Assembly: GCA_934098385.1 (NCBI GenBank)
Contig: CAKOOJ010000003.1
Coordinates: forward strand, 62,001-126,000
Length of the DNA: 64,000 nt
Reading direction: 5' to 3'
DNA from: an uncultured Bacilli bacterium
GTDB taxonomy: Bacteria; Bacillota_I; Bacilli_A; RF39; UBA660
Position 1 is the first letter of the stretch. The number at the start of each line of letters is the position of its first letter. The translations under genes were made by a program, and so were the position numbers. The notes below the pieces were generated by a model that made no database searches, was not told where the DNA came from, and saw only the letters and a program-made list of their open reading frames with translations. Shown here in pieces: positions 1 through 8,499 of this stretch.

Positions 1-262
1 GTACCTCTGCTACTGCTTGTAAAGCAATTGTAGTTTTACCACTACTTTCTGGGCCATAAATTTCTATTATTCTTCCTTTGGGAAAACCACCTACTCCTAA
101 AGCAATATCTAAACCTAATGAACCACTAGATGTTGTTGCTATCTCCATATGTTCGTTCCCTCCAAGTTTCATTATTGAACCTTTTCCAAATTGTTTTTCA
201 ATATCGGCTAATACTTGGTCTAAAGCCTTATCTTTATCAACTATGTTTTTTACACTTTTCAT
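1..262 (-). CDS. recA: RecA recombinase, N-terminal part (gene runs off the window)
   Basis: The 87 visible residues are the start of RecA, the ATP-dependent strand-exchange protein of homologous recombination and SOS induction. The Walker A motif GPESSGKTT lies at residues 70-78, preceded by the typical N-terminal helix and the segment GKGSIMKLG. The start is the ATG at 260-262 with an AAGGAG-type ribosome site just upstream. The 3' end lies beyond position 1. It follows pgsA on the same strand, matching the common Firmicutes order rodZ/ymfM-pgsA-recA, but it has its own promoter in the gap. Confidence 0.98.
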   Translation of the reverse strand, partial: MKSVKNIVDKDKALDQVLADIEKQFGKGSIMKLGGNEHMEIATTSSGSLGLDIALGVGGFPKGRIIEIYGPESSGKTTIALQAVAEV

Positions 263-285
263 AATAAATATCTCCTTACATATTA

Positions 286-338
286 ATTGTAACAACTATA
301 AAAAAGTTTGTCAACACTTTTTACGAACAAATGTATTA
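286..338 (-). promoter_or_regulatory. recA promoter with LexA-like operator
   Basis: Read on the minus strand there is TTGACA (310-315), an 18-base spacer and TACAAT (286-291), about 24 bases before the recA start. Just upstream of the -35 box, 325-338 reads CGAACAAATGTATT on the plus strand, 12 of 14 positions fitting the Bacillus LexA consensus CGAACRNRYGTTYC. SOS control of recA is well known; that this box is bound here is inference. Confidence 0.7.
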
Positions 339-372
339 CAAAAAATGAAAATTTGTAAAAAAAAAGAAGAAA

Positions 373-969
373 TTATTTATCTTCTAAAAAGTATTTCTTA
401 TTTACTACAAAATATTGTATACCAGAATAAATAGATAATATCGTTGCAGTAATAACTAATATGTAATCTAATCTAATACCAATTAGTTCAAATGGTAAGT
501 TAGAAAATAATACTAATGATAATCCTACCATCATACAAATAGTTTTAAGTTTACCAGCAATACTTGCAGCTACTACATTACCTTTTTTACCAGCAACCAT
601 TTTTATAGAATCTACAACAGTATCTCTAGTAATAATTACAACCGGAATAATAAGAGGAATATTACCATTATATGCAAGTATTATTAATACTCCGTTAACT
701 AATACTTTATCTGCAATAGCATCCATTACTTTTCCAAAATCTGTTACTAAATTATTTTTTCTAGCAATGTTTCCATCAAGAAAATCTGTTATACTTGCTA
801 TTATAAATAAGATACCAGCCACTATATAATTTAAACTAATTGTAACATTTGCACCTATTTTATATATTGGAACATTAATTCCTACACTTCCATATGGAAA
901 CATTAATAAAACTAATACTATTATAGCCATAACTATTCTACACATTGTTATTTTGTTTGGTAAATTCAT
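373..969 (-). CDS. pgsA: CDP-diacylglycerol-glycerol-3-phosphate 3-phosphatidyltransferase
   Basis: This is a 198-residue integral membrane enzyme of the CDP-alcohol phosphatidyltransferase family. It makes phosphatidylglycerol phosphate from CDP-diacylglycerol and glycerol 3-phosphate. The family signature DGx2ARx8Gx3Dx3D is complete: D65-G66, A69-R70, G79, D83 and D87. Several hydrophobic segments fit the six-helix fold. It lies 12 bases after the RodZ-like gene in the same operon and before recA, the conserved Firmicutes neighbourhood that supports the pgsA name over other members of the family. Confidence 0.93.
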   Translation of the reverse strand: MNLPNKITMCRIVMAIIVLVLLMFPYGSVGINVPIYKIGANVTISLNYIVAGILFIIASITDFLDGNIARKNNLVTDFGKVMDAIADKVLVNGVLIILAYNGNIPLIIPVVIITRDTVVDSIKMVAGKKGNVVAASIAGKLKTICMMVGLSLVLFSNLPFELIGIRLDYILVITATILSIYSGIQYFVVNKKYFLEDK

Positions 970-981
970 AAATTGTTCCTC

Positions 982-1449
982 CTATCTAAAGAATATATAA
1001 TCTGTTGCATTCATTATAGTAATTTGTCTTATGCTCCAAATAAGAGCAATAACCATTAAAACCATTGCAATTCCTAGAGCAATAACATAAGGTGTTGTTT
1101 TAATCTTTGGTATAGCTTTCGTATATGGTGAAGCCACTCTATCTTGCTTTTCTTCTATCATTATGTTTTCTCTGGTAGCTTCTTCTATTTTATCCATAGG
1201 AATCTTACTAGTTCTTTCAAACATAAATGTATTAAATGAATCCATAATTTCGTCTTTATCAAGTCCTAAATATTTAGCATATTTTTCTATATAATCTTTT
1301 AAAACAAATACATCACTAAATGCACCCATATTACCATCTTCTATTTGTTCTAATAATATTTTTGGTATATCTAAATCTGTACTAACTTCTTCTAAAGTTA
1401 CCCCTGATACTTCTCTAGAATTTCTTAAAGTATCGCCAACTTCAATCAA
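982..1449 (-). CDS. RodZ/YmfM-like membrane HTH protein
   Basis: The protein has an N-terminal helix-turn-helix of the Cro/RodZ type (about residues 5-75, with GDTLRNSREVSGVTLEEVS), a charged linker, one membrane helix near residues 120-142 and only a short outside tail. That is the layout of RodZ/YmfM, which links the MreB cytoskeleton to the cell wall, but without the long outer domain of E. coli RodZ. I chose a TTG start at 1447-1449 because AAGGAG sits eight bases before it; the upstream GTG overlaps that ribosome site. It leads the pgsA operon. Confidence 0.8.
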   Translation of the reverse strand: MIEVGDTLRNSREVSGVTLEEVSTDLDIPKILLEQIEDGNMGAFSDVFVLKDYIEKYAKYLGLDKDEIMDSFNTFMFERTSKIPMDKIEEATRENIMIEEKQDRVASPYTKAIPKIKTTPYVIALGIAMVLMVIALIWSIRQITIMNATDYIFFR

Positions 1450-1483
1450 AGTTCTCACTCCTTCTATAATAAAAAAATTAAAA

Positions 1484-1815
1484 TTTAATAAGCCATGTTC
1501 TGTACCTATAATTAGGCGGTAAACATTTATCTACAATAATTTGTCTTTTACTCCATTCAAATTCTTTCGTAAAAACTCCCCTACCATATTTTGGGTTTCT
1601 CGCTCGCGGGGTTTACCACGTTCCACTATATTTGTTTCCAAATATACTCGTCTCTTTGGCACTTTTATATCTACTCTAACCATTTAAGGTTATTTCGAAG
1701 CCGTTAGCATAAACTACCTAAAGTTATTTATTCCTTTAGCACGAACACTACTACCATCTCAGGATAGTGCGAGCATGGACTTTCCTCTACATAATATATA
1801 TGCAGCGTTTACCTA
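1484..1815 (-). ncRNA. rnpB: RNase P RNA
   Basis: This is the catalytic RNA of RNase P, which trims the 5' leader of tRNAs. The minus strand contains the highly conserved 5' core AGGAAAGTCCATGCTCGC (about 1767-1795), the GAGATGGTAGTAGTG segment after it, and a 3' end reading GGTACAGAACATGGCTTAT like other bacterial type B RNAs. It begins directly after the gpsB stop, the same gpsB-rnpB order as in Bacillus subtilis, and is probably cotranscribed with gpsB. The exact ends are estimated to within a few bases. Confidence 0.95.
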
Positions 1816-1820
1816 AAATT

Positions 1821-2144
1821 TTAATTGTCTCTTCCGTAAACTGTTTTTTCTAAATTACTTAATCTTCTAAGAAGGTCTAAATTATTAGTACCATTAGAAC
1901 TTTCTCTAGCAGAATCAATATTATCTCTAAGTTTTCTATATTCATTCTTAAGATTATTATAATCGCTAGTCAAAATTCTATTTTCTTTTTCTAATTTTTT
2001 TATGATATTCATAAATTCAGTATAATCTCTCATTACCATATCTAAAAACTTATCAACTTCTTGAGGTCTATATCCCCTAGCGTCTATTTTAAATTCCTTA
2101 TCTAAAATGTCTTGAGTAGTTAAATAAAATTTTTCATTATACAT
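1821..2144 (-). CDS. gpsB: Cell-division regulator GpsB (DivIVA family)
   Basis: This 107-residue protein has the DivIVA/GpsB membrane-binding N-terminus (LTTQDILDKEFKIDARGYR, then PQEVDKFLD), a coiled coil to about residue 70, and a short C-terminal helix with LRRLSNLEKTVYG. GpsB coordinates penicillin-binding proteins between the side wall and septum. The length fits GpsB (about 100 residues) rather than DivIVA. A strong ribosome site (AGAAGGGTG) precedes the ATG, and rnpB follows at once. Confidence 0.95.
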   Translation of the reverse strand: MYNEKFYLTTQDILDKEFKIDARGYRPQEVDKFLDMVMRDYTEFMNIIKKLEKENRILTSDYNNLKNEYRKLRDNIDSARESSNGTNNLDLLRRLSNLEKTVYGRDN

Positions 2145-2169
2145 AGAATATCACCCTTCTTATGATATT

Positions 2170-2198
2170 ATTCTATACTTATTAGATGAAATTGTCAA
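2170..2198 (-). promoter_or_regulatory. Promoter of gpsB-rnpB
   Basis: The minus strand reads TTGACA (2193-2198), exactly 17 bases, then TAGAAT (2170-2175), 26 bases before the gpsB start codon. This is close to the sigma-A consensus and would also drive rnpB. Confidence 0.85.
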
Positions 2199-2223
2199 GT
2201 ATAGAAAAATTAAACATTATATT

Positions 2224-2261
2224 AAAAAACTAAACTTATTTGTTATTTCTTTTAAGTTTAG
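2224..2261 (-). terminator. Terminator of the thiI unit
   Basis: On the minus strand CTAAACTT and AAGTTTAG form an 8-bp stem followed by six T. The 3' arm contains the stop codon of the small gene 2236-2409. Confidence 0.75.
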
Positions 2262-2409
2262 TTACGTTTATAAAACCATCTTCAAATTTCTTTTTACATC
2301 TAAAGTCATTATCAAATAAATCTGAATATCTTTTACCATTTTTTATATCACTAGGATATAGTATACTTTTTTCTTTGATTTTTTTTAATTCTTCCAATAA
2401 TATCACCAT
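2236..2409 (-). CDS. Small hypothetical protein, 57 residues
   Basis: An open frame of 57 codons starts with ATG at 2407-2409, 23 bases after thiI, and ends in the terminator stem at 2236. The product is highly charged (MVILLEELKKIKEKS... and ...KKKFEDGFINVTKLKRNNK) with no membrane segment. Its position between thiI and a terminator, and the sensible amino-acid composition, suggest a real cotranscribed gene. The ribosome site is weak, and the start could instead be the GTG or TTG a few codons on. I do not recognise the family. Confidence 0.45.
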   Translation of the reverse strand: MVILLEELKKIKEKSILYPSDIKNGKRYSDLFDNDFRCKKKFEDGFINVTKLKRNNK

Positions 2410-2432
2410 TATTATTATGGCAATAAAAATAA

Positions 2433-3617
2433 TTATAATACATCACTATATTTATCTATTTCATTTTGTACTTTAATAGTACTTGTATTTTTAATAGCAT
2501 TGTTTAGTAATTCATCTACATTAATTAATTTTTCATATTCTATACATTTTTCTATTGTAGGATTAATTACTGGATGATCTGGAACAAATATTATACAACA
2601 ATCTTCATATGGTAATATACTTGTTTCATAAGTGTTAATATTTTTTGCAATATCTATTATTTCTAATTTGTCTAAACATGCAACTGGTCTTATAACCGGC
2701 ATATTGGTAACATTATTAATAGCGCTCATGCTTGTTAATGTTTGACTAGCTACTTGTCCTATGGATTCACCATTTATGATAACTTTTGCATTATTTCGTT
2801 TTGCAATTTTTTCTGTAATTCTATACATCATTCTTCTCATGATTGTAATTAAATATTCGTGTGGAATATTTTTATATATTTCCTCTTGTATTTCTGTAAA
2901 ATTAACTATATGTAATTTTATATATCCGCTGTATTTAGTAAGTAATTTAGTAAGTTCTATTACTTTATTCTTAGCAGCTTCACTTGTATGAGGTGGACTT
3001 TCAAAATAAACACCTTCTATTCTAACTCCTCGTTTTAATGCTAGGTATCCAGCAACCGGACTGTCAATTCCTCCACTTAACATTAATAATCCTTTTCCTA
3101 ATGAACCTACAGGATATCCCCCTATACCACTAATTTTATCAAAATAAATATATGAACTATCATTTCTAACTTCAACATTTATTAAACATTCAGGATTATG
3201 TACATCAACACTTATGTTTTTTAAAGTTTTTAAAACCACTCCACCTAAATATTTAGAAATCTCCATACTATTCATTTTATAATTTTTATAACTTCTCTTT
3301 GTTTCTACTTTAAAAGTTTTAAATTTTTTATCTTTAATTAATTCTATTAAGTTATTCTCTATGTCTAATAAATTATTTCCATCTATTTTATAACCTAAAT
3401 TAATTTCATGTATACCAAATATATATTTTAATTTATCTAATATTTCATTATAATTTTCATCATTAGAATATATATACATTCTTCCTCTATCAAATATTAT
3501 TTTACAATCATCTTTGATACTATTACGTATATTATCTTTTAAACAAGATATAAAATAATTAATATTATCTTTTTTGGTAGATAGTTCTCCATATTTAATT
3601 ATAATTACTTTTTTCAT
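2433..3617 (-). CDS. thiI: tRNA 4-thiouridine synthase / thiazole sulfur transferase ThiI
   Basis: The protein has an N-terminal ferredoxin-like plus THUMP region (about residues 1-170) and a PP-loop ATP pyrophosphatase domain with SGGIDSPVAGY near residue 185. It thiolates U8 of tRNA and can hand sulfur to thiazole synthesis. No C-terminal rhodanese domain is present, as in Bacillus ThiI, where a dedicated NifS-type cysteine desulfurase supplies sulfur; a desulfurase gene occurs at 46285-47421. The start is the ATG at 3615-3617, preceded by GGAAGTGG; an upstream TTG in frame overlaps that site. Confidence 0.94.
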   Translation of the reverse strand: MKKVIIIKYGELSTKKDNINYFISCLKDNIRNSIKDDCKIIFDRGRMYIYSNDENYNEILDKLKYIFGIHEINLGYKIDGNNLLDIENNLIELIKDKKFKTFKVETKRSYKNYKMNSMEISKYLGGVVLKTLKNISVDVHNPECLINVEVRNDSSYIYFDKISGIGGYPVGSLGKGLLMLSGGIDSPVAGYLALKRGVRIEGVYFESPPHTSEAAKNKVIELTKLLTKYSGYIKLHIVNFTEIQEEIYKNIPHEYLITIMRRMMYRITEKIAKRNNAKVIINGESIGQVASQTLTSMSAINNVTNMPVIRPVACLDKLEIIDIAKNINTYETSILPYEDCCIIFVPDHPVINPTIEKCIEYEKLINVDELLNNAIKNTSTIKVQNEIDKYSDVL

Positions 3618-3712
3618 GTATACCACTTCCAAAAAATATAATAACAGATAATAAATTAATTTACTAGACTAAATTATATATTTATGATAATATTTATAAT
3701 AGGTGATAGTAT

Positions 3713-4381
3713 ATGAATAAAAAGGGAACAAATAATAAAACACTTATCACATATTTATTAGTTATTCTTATGATAATATGTGAAATATATAGATTAAAAA
3801 ATATATTTATAGAACCTAATAACGTTCTTGAAACAAGTATTTCTAATTTGTTATATCCATTTACATTTTTGTTAATTATATTAATATATAAGAATAGTAA
3901 TTTTAAAGAAACACATAAATCTATTATAAAAACTTCTATAGTATTTTTAATATTTATTTTACTAACAACAATATTAAATAATATTCCATCAAATTATTAT
4001 TCTAAGAGTATAGATGGTTTATTAAAACAAATATTAACACCAAATAAAGTTTTAATTAGCAATCGTTTATTTTATTATCCTAATTTATTGGATGTAATAA
4101 CATATACTTTATTATTCTATTTTAGTCATACTTTAATTTTAATATTATATGAAGCAATGGAACCATATACGAGGAAGTTTATAGCATATAGTTTATCTAT
4201 GTTTATACCATTTACTTTAGATACTATATGTTATATAGCAATTAATGATATGTTTAAGGAAATAGAATTTAATAATATGATTAATCATTTAACAGCGGGC
4301 TTTGTAATAGTAATTATAAGTACAATATTAACAACTATAATTTATTCTATTTATACAAAAAAAGTAAGTTTTAAATCATAA
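3713..4381 (+). CDS. Integral membrane protein, possibly VUT/YhhQ-like transporter
   Basis: The 222-residue protein has six or seven hydrophobic helices and little else. The pattern SNLLYPFTFLLIILIYK near residue 45 and FIPFTLDTICYIAI near residue 165 faintly recalls the YhhQ/VUT family of queuosine-precursor transporters, but I would not assign it on that alone. It is one of the few plus-strand genes. Its last codons overlap the end of truB by 11 bases inside a shared bidirectional terminator. A ribosome site (AGGTGATAGT) precedes the ATG. Confidence 0.6.
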   Translation: MNKKGTNNKTLITYLLVILMIICEIYRLKNIFIEPNNVLETSISNLLYPFTFLLIILIYKNSNFKETHKSIIKTSIVFLIFILLTTILNNIPSNYYSKSIDGLLKQILTPNKVLISNRLFYYPNLLDVITYTLLFYFSHTLILILYEAMEPYTRKFIAYSLSMFIPFTLDTICYIAINDMFKEIEFNNMINHLTAGFVIVIISTILTTIIYSIYTKKVSFKS

Positions 4382-4406
4382 TAAATGGTTTTAACTTACT
4401 TTTTTC
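4357..4406. terminator. Bidirectional terminator shared by two converging genes
   Basis: AAAAAAAGTAAGTT (4357-4370) pairs with AACTTACTTTTTT (4393-4405), giving a stem of 12-13 bp with a T tract on either strand. The stop codons of both the plus-strand membrane gene and truB lie inside it. Confidence 0.85.
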
Positions 4407-5210
4407 ATATTCTTTATATAAACTAATTAGTTCGTTATTATGATAAAATAATACGTATTTACTATTAAAACTATTATCTATAATAACTCCATTACTAATT
4501 TTTTTATATAATTCTGCATTCATATTTATTTTAGGATAGTTATTAAATATTTCTGCTATAGTATATAATTTATAGTTGTTGTTATTTATATCTTCTATGG
4601 TATAACTATTTTTTATATCAAACTCACCTTGTTTTGTTCTTATTAATCTAGTCATTGTAGCATAAGTACCAAGTTTATTACCTATATCTCTTATTAAACT
4701 TCTTATATATGTACCTTTACTAACTATACATCTTATTTTTATATTGTTATTAATATTTAATATTTCTATTTCTTTTATGTTTACTAGTCTAGTAGGCAAT
4801 GGAACTTCTATATTATTTCTAGCATATTCATATAGTTTTTTTCCATTTATTTTAACAGCACTATATTTTGGTACTTCTTGATTATATTCTCCTTTGAAAC
4901 TATTAATGACTTTTATTATTTCTTCTTTGTTAACTATTTTATTACTTTTTTTAGTTATGTTACCAATATTGTCAAGTGTATCAGTTTCATATCCTAATTC
5001 AAATTCTGCTAAATATTCTTTCATGTTGCTAGTGAAGTAATCACATAGTTTAGTACATTTTCCAATACATACTATTAATACGCCTTCTGCAATTGGGTCG
5101 AGTGTTCCTGTGTGACCAACTTTTTTTGTACCAAGTATTTTAGAGATAATATTTACTACATCGCGTGATGTATATCCACTCTTTTTATTTACAACTATTA
5201 TCCCATTCAT
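4371..5210 (-). CDS. truB: tRNA pseudouridine-55 synthase TruB
   Basis: TruB makes pseudouridine at position 55 in the T-loop of tRNAs. The 279-residue protein begins MNGIIVVNKKSGYTSRDVV and carries the catalytic motif GHTGTLDPIAEGVL with the nucleophile D38; SKGTYIRSLIRDIG lies near residue 165. The start ATG lies inside the end of nrnA (26-base overlap), which together with rbfA forms the rbfA-nrnA-truB group common in Firmicutes. Confidence 0.96.
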   Translation of the reverse strand: MNGIIVVNKKSGYTSRDVVNIISKILGTKKVGHTGTLDPIAEGVLIVCIGKCTKLCDYFTSNMKEYLAEFELGYETDTLDNIGNITKKSNKIVNKEEIIKVINSFKGEYNQEVPKYSAVKINGKKLYEYARNNIEVPLPTRLVNIKEIEILNINNNIKIRCIVSKGTYIRSLIRDIGNKLGTYATMTRLIRTKQGEFDIKNSYTIEDINNNNYKLYTIAEIFNNYPKINMNAELYKKISNGVIIDNSFNSKYVLFYHNNELISLYKEYEKSKLKPFIMI

Positions 5211-6141
5211 TTATAGCACTCTCTAAACATTTTAATATTTTATTTTTAATAATTTCATAATTTTCATTTGGGTTAATTGCAATACCAGCAGCATATTTAT
5301 GTCCTCCACAACCGAATTGTTCTGCAACTTTGTTAACATCGATATTATTACTACGAAGTGAAACCCTTATTTCATCATTAAAATATCTTATTAAAATAGA
5401 TACCTCAACACTATCAATTTCACGTGCAATATTAACTAAACTACTACATTCTTCTTTAGAAGCATTACATTCTTTTAAATCATTTTCTCTAATAGTAATT
5501 AGGGCTATTCTGTTGTTCATATAAAATTCTAAATTATTAATTCCTATTTTTCTTAACATAAATTCAGATTTACTTATTGTTCCAGTTGCTAATTTTATTA
5601 TTTTAGTTACATCAATTATTTTAGATAATTCACTAGATATAATAAACGTATCACTATTTACATTTTTATTTTTATAGCAACCTGTGTCTGTTAATATTCC
5701 TGTATATATAGCACTTGCAATATCTTCATCTATAGTTATATTTAATTCATTAATTAATTTATATATTATCATACTACAACTAGATAATGTTTCTATGTAA
5801 TTTACATCACCATATAGTGTATTGCTTATATGATGATCTATAACAACTTTCATTTTCATATTTTCTACTATATTTGGTTTATTTATTCTATCTATTGTAG
5901 CATTATCTAAAATAAAACCAACATCATATGTTTTATTGCTATCACTTTTTATATCATTACAGCCAATTAAATATTTAAATGTTTTTGGTACATTATCGAT
6001 TACAACATCAACATTTTTTCCGATTTTTTTTAATGCTAGATATAGTGCTATTGAACTTCCTATTGCATCACCATCAGGATGATGATGGGCTGTTATAACA
6101 AAATTGTCTTTGTTATTAATAACACTTATTATATCATTCAT
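5185..6141 (-). CDS. nrnA: Bifunctional oligoribonuclease/PAP phosphatase NrnA (DHH family)
   Basis: This DHH-family phosphoesterase degrades short RNA oligomers and can hydrolyse pAp. Motifs are HHHPDGDAIGSS near residue 20, the eponymous DHH in VVIDHHISN near residue 108, and the C-terminal DHHA1 glycine motif GCGGHKYAAG near residue 285. I start at the ATG at 6139-6141 because GGAG lies just before it; ATG codons further upstream are inside rbfA. The rbfA stop overlaps this start by eight bases. Confidence 0.93.
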   Translation of the reverse strand: MNDIISVINNKDNFVITAHHHPDGDAIGSSIALYLALKKIGKNVDVVIDNVPKTFKYLIGCNDIKSDSNKTYDVGFILDNATIDRINKPNIVENMKMKVVIDHHISNTLYGDVNYIETLSSCSMIIYKLINELNITIDEDIASAIYTGILTDTGCYKNKNVNSDTFIISSELSKIIDVTKIIKLATGTISKSEFMLRKIGINNLEFYMNNRIALITIRENDLKECNASKEECSSLVNIAREIDSVEVSILIRYFNDEIRVSLRSNNIDVNKVAEQFGCGGHKYAAGIAINPNENYEIIKNKILKCLESAINEWDNSCK

Positions 6142-6484
6142 TATTTTCTCCATGTATTTCATCAAGTATTTTATCTATATGATTTCCATATTCAACAGAT
6201 TCATCAAATTTAAAAACTAATTTTGGTGTATGTCTTATATCAATTCTATTTGCAAGTTCATGTCTTATATATCCACTTGCTTCTTCCATTTCATGTTCAA
6301 TTTCTTTTTTATCTATATCTAACATACAAGTAAAATATATTTTAGCATAACTTAAATCGCTAGAAACATCACAACCAGTAATTGTTATTGTATGCATTAA
6401 TCTATCTCTAGCTTCATTATTTAGTATGTCACTAACTTCTTTAACAATTTGACTACCTATTCTTTTTAATTTAATTTGATTCAT
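6134..6484 (-). CDS. rbfA: 30S ribosome-binding factor A
   Basis: RbfA is a KH-fold assembly factor for the 16S rRNA 5' end, needed in the cold. The 116 residues from MNQIKLKRIGSQIVKEVSDI match the family throughout, including DLSYAKIYFTC, the ELANRIDIRHTPKLVFKFD strand and the end ESVEYGNHIDKILDEI. The start at 6482-6484 is the one that aligns with other RbfA proteins and has GAGTGG upstream; 17 extra codons in frame are unlikely to be translated. Confidence 0.95.
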   Translation of the reverse strand: MNQIKLKRIGSQIVKEVSDILNNEARDRLMHTITITGCDVSSDLSYAKIYFTCMLDIDKKEIEHEMEEASGYIRHELANRIDIRHTPKLVFKFDESVEYGNHIDKILDEIHGENNE

Positions 6485-6544
6485 AATACCACTCATTTCT
6501 AAATATATTTTAACATTTTTAAGTGCTACTATCAATAAATTATA

Positions 6545-6655
6545 TTATTTTAGTATAATTAAGTAATATGTCAATATTGCTAATACTATTAACTCTATAA
6601 CTAATTTAAATATAATAAATTTATTTTCATTATTATTATCATTATTATTTTCCAT
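6545..6655 (-). CDS. Small single-pass membrane protein, 36 residues
   Basis: A 36-codon frame with a strong ribosome site (AAAGGGG seven bases before the ATG). The product has an Asn/Asp/Glu-rich head (MENNNDNNNENK), then one hydrophobic helix (about residues 13-34) ending in ILK. It sits between the surface-protein gene terminator and rbfA. It is too short for SecE or SecG and I know no family for it. A Gram-positive single-span micro-protein is the most that can be said. Confidence 0.55.
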   Translation of the reverse strand: MENNNDNNNENKFIIFKLVIELIVLAILTYYLIILK

Positions 6656-6736
6656 ATCAAAACCCCTTTCTTATTTTATATTTTAATTATAACATACATT
6701 AATATATTTATACAAATGTTATTTATTGTTTTTTAT

Positions 6737-6765
6737 AAAAAAAGATTATAGTTTCCTATATCTTT
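6737..6765 (-). terminator. Terminator of the surface-protein gene
   Basis: Minus strand: AGATATAG and CTATAATCT form a stem around GAAA, followed by seven T, about 40 bases after the stop at 6802. Confidence 0.7.
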
Positions 6766-6801
6766 TGTGTGTGTTATTTTAAGTTATTTCAGTCCTTAAC
6801 C

Positions 6802-8391
6802 TTACCCAACTGTATACGGATTATTCTTTGTTCCATCCCCTCTTGTTATTTTTGTGGAAGATACAAGAGAAATTGATGGACGAAATCCTGTCGAACTATT
6901 ATTCACACTACCAGCAGCTTCTATTTCACCTTCAGAAGATACACCTAATATTACAACACTAGGTATTGAAGCAAAAAGTGAAGGCGACAAAATCATCCAA
7001 AAAGTTTTTGCATTATTATTCAAATAATAATTAGAATTTGAACTACTTCCTCCACCTGCATATACGATTTCATCAAATGTTAGTATTCCTACTTTATTTG
7101 TATCTATTTCTCCTTCTATTCCTGTTATCTCACATTTATATGATGGAGTTTTTGTACCATAAAATTTGTTTCCAGCTGTAAATTCAAAACTATTTCCACT
7201 ATTAATTAAATCATTAATTTTACCTACAATTTTTCCAGTTTGATATCTATATCCATTAGTTTGGTCTCCTATACACCATGTTTCATTTTTTAGTAGTGCT
7301 TTATCACTTTCACTAGTTATTTTTCTTTCTAACCAAGCATTTAATTTTGTTCTTACATTTCCTGTTGAATCTCCAGTACTATTTATATAGTCATTTATAT
7401 AGTAACTTCCTACCATTTTATATCCATAATGTGCTGTTAATATTGTTCCTTGAGTTCCTGCGGCTCCATCTGTTGCATAACCACTTGATGTTGTCAAATT
7501 TTCAGTACTACATGTTTTTTCTGATGCAAGTATTAATTTTATACTTCCATCTCCTTCAATACGCACTATTCTCCAACACATTCCTGCATAGTTTACATAG
7601 TTATCTGTTGGATTTCCTCTAAAATAATATGACTCACCATAATCATCCTCTGCAGTAGATAATATTTTATCGCTCGCGGTTGTAATATTATCTACCATTC
7701 CTACAGCTGATAAATTAGATGTATACGTTGTACCATTAGCTCCACTTTTTGCACTTGCTACTATTACATCTTTTAATGGTGCATTAACATAAGGATTAAA
7801 ATTATTTGGATCTACTATATTTGCTTTTGCACTAAATGTTTTATTCATGTCTACATTTTGATTTTCATTGACGTTTTTGTATGTTACAACTAATGTATAT
7901 ACTTGTGCTTTATCATCTGCTATATCATTTTGCACTAATATTGTTCCTATTGATGGGAATGTTGTTTCTTCACTTACTCCATTACATGTTCCAGATATAG
8001 TTCCAGTAACAGTCTTATTTGTTTTATCTATACTAAATCCTGTTTTAGAATATTGTTTACAATCTAATGTATATACAATATCATCTTTTCTTTCGAATTG
8101 ATTTACTACATTTTCTAGTGCTACTCCATATGTAAGGGTCTTATTTCCTTTATTAGTTGCTACAAATGTTTTTGTCCAACTTTTACCTGGTTCTACTACA
8201 CTATCTGTTATTAGTTCATCATTTACATCTGCATATTCTAATAAAAGATTTGCAGTTACAACAGATATACTTTTACTATTAGTATTTCCTTTTATTTTTG
8301 TTAAATAATATCCATAAGTTAATCCTATTAATATTAAACTTACTAATACTATTCCTGTTATGCTTATTATTATTCTTTGTTTTCTATTCAT
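6802..8391 (-). CDS. Large surface protein with SipW/TasA-type N-terminus (paralogue A)
   Basis: The 529-residue product starts MNRKQRIIISITGIVLV with an uncleaved-looking or SipW-type signal helix, then LTYGYYLTKIKGN, like the ATFAYFT processing region of TasA proteins. After about 200 residues of beta-rich repeats follows a domain with NYAGMCWRIVRIEGDGSIKL and three or four further Cys residues. The C-terminus FRPSISLVSSTKITRGDGTK has no LPXTG or membrane anchor. It is clearly paralogous to 33559-35160. The start at 8389-8391 has a perfect AAGGAGG; 13 upstream codons are not used. Upstream lies an unusual G-tract hairpin. Function is unknown; secretion through SipW is inference. Confidence 0.7.
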   Translation of the reverse strand: MNRKQRIIISITGIVLVSLILIGLTYGYYLTKIKGNTNSKSISVVTANLLLEYADVNDELITDSVVEPGKSWTKTFVATNKGNKTLTYGVALENVVNQFERKDDIVYTLDCKQYSKTGFSIDKTNKTVTGTISGTCNGVSEETTFPSIGTILVQNDIADDKAQVYTLVVTYKNVNENQNVDMNKTFSAKANIVDPNNFNPYVNAPLKDVIVASAKSGANGTTYTSNLSAVGMVDNITTASDKILSTAEDDYGESYYFRGNPTDNYVNYAGMCWRIVRIEGDGSIKLILASEKTCSTENLTTSSGYATDGAAGTQGTILTAHYGYKMVGSYYINDYINSTGDSTGNVRTKLNAWLERKITSESDKALLKNETWCIGDQTNGYRYQTGKIVGKINDLINSGNSFEFTAGNKFYGTKTPSYKCEITGIEGEIDTNKVGILTFDEIVYAGGGSSSNSNYYLNNNAKTFWMILSPSLFASIPSVVILGVSSEGEIEAAGSVNNSSTGFRPSISLVSSTKITRGDGTKNNPYTVG

Positions 8392-8416
8392 ACTTTTCCT
8401 CCTTCTTATCACACAC

Positions 8417-8499
8417 AAAAAAGACTTCATTTTTTACTTCTATTTATACCCCCCCCCCCGAACAAATTTTTCGAGGTCGGAGGAGAAGTACAAAGTCTT
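8417..8499 (-). promoter_or_regulatory. Long hairpin with an 11-base G tract before a surface-protein gene
   Basis: On the minus strand a stem forms from AAGACTTT, TACTTCT, then CCTCCGACCTCG, opposed by C plus eleven G (8449-8459), AGAAGTA and AAGTCTT, with bulges of 7 bases on one side. It ends in six T (8417-8422), about 30 bases before the coding start. Eleven G in a row is extreme for this genome. It may be an attenuator or terminator whose stability depends on tract length. Alternatively TATAAA directly after the tract (8443-8448) could be a -10 box with the tract in its spacer. Confidence 0.55.

Noticed and set aside
3713..4381. Firm assignment as a queuosine-precursor transporter
   Set aside because: Only a loose resemblance in two helices; key family residues could not be confirmed by eye.
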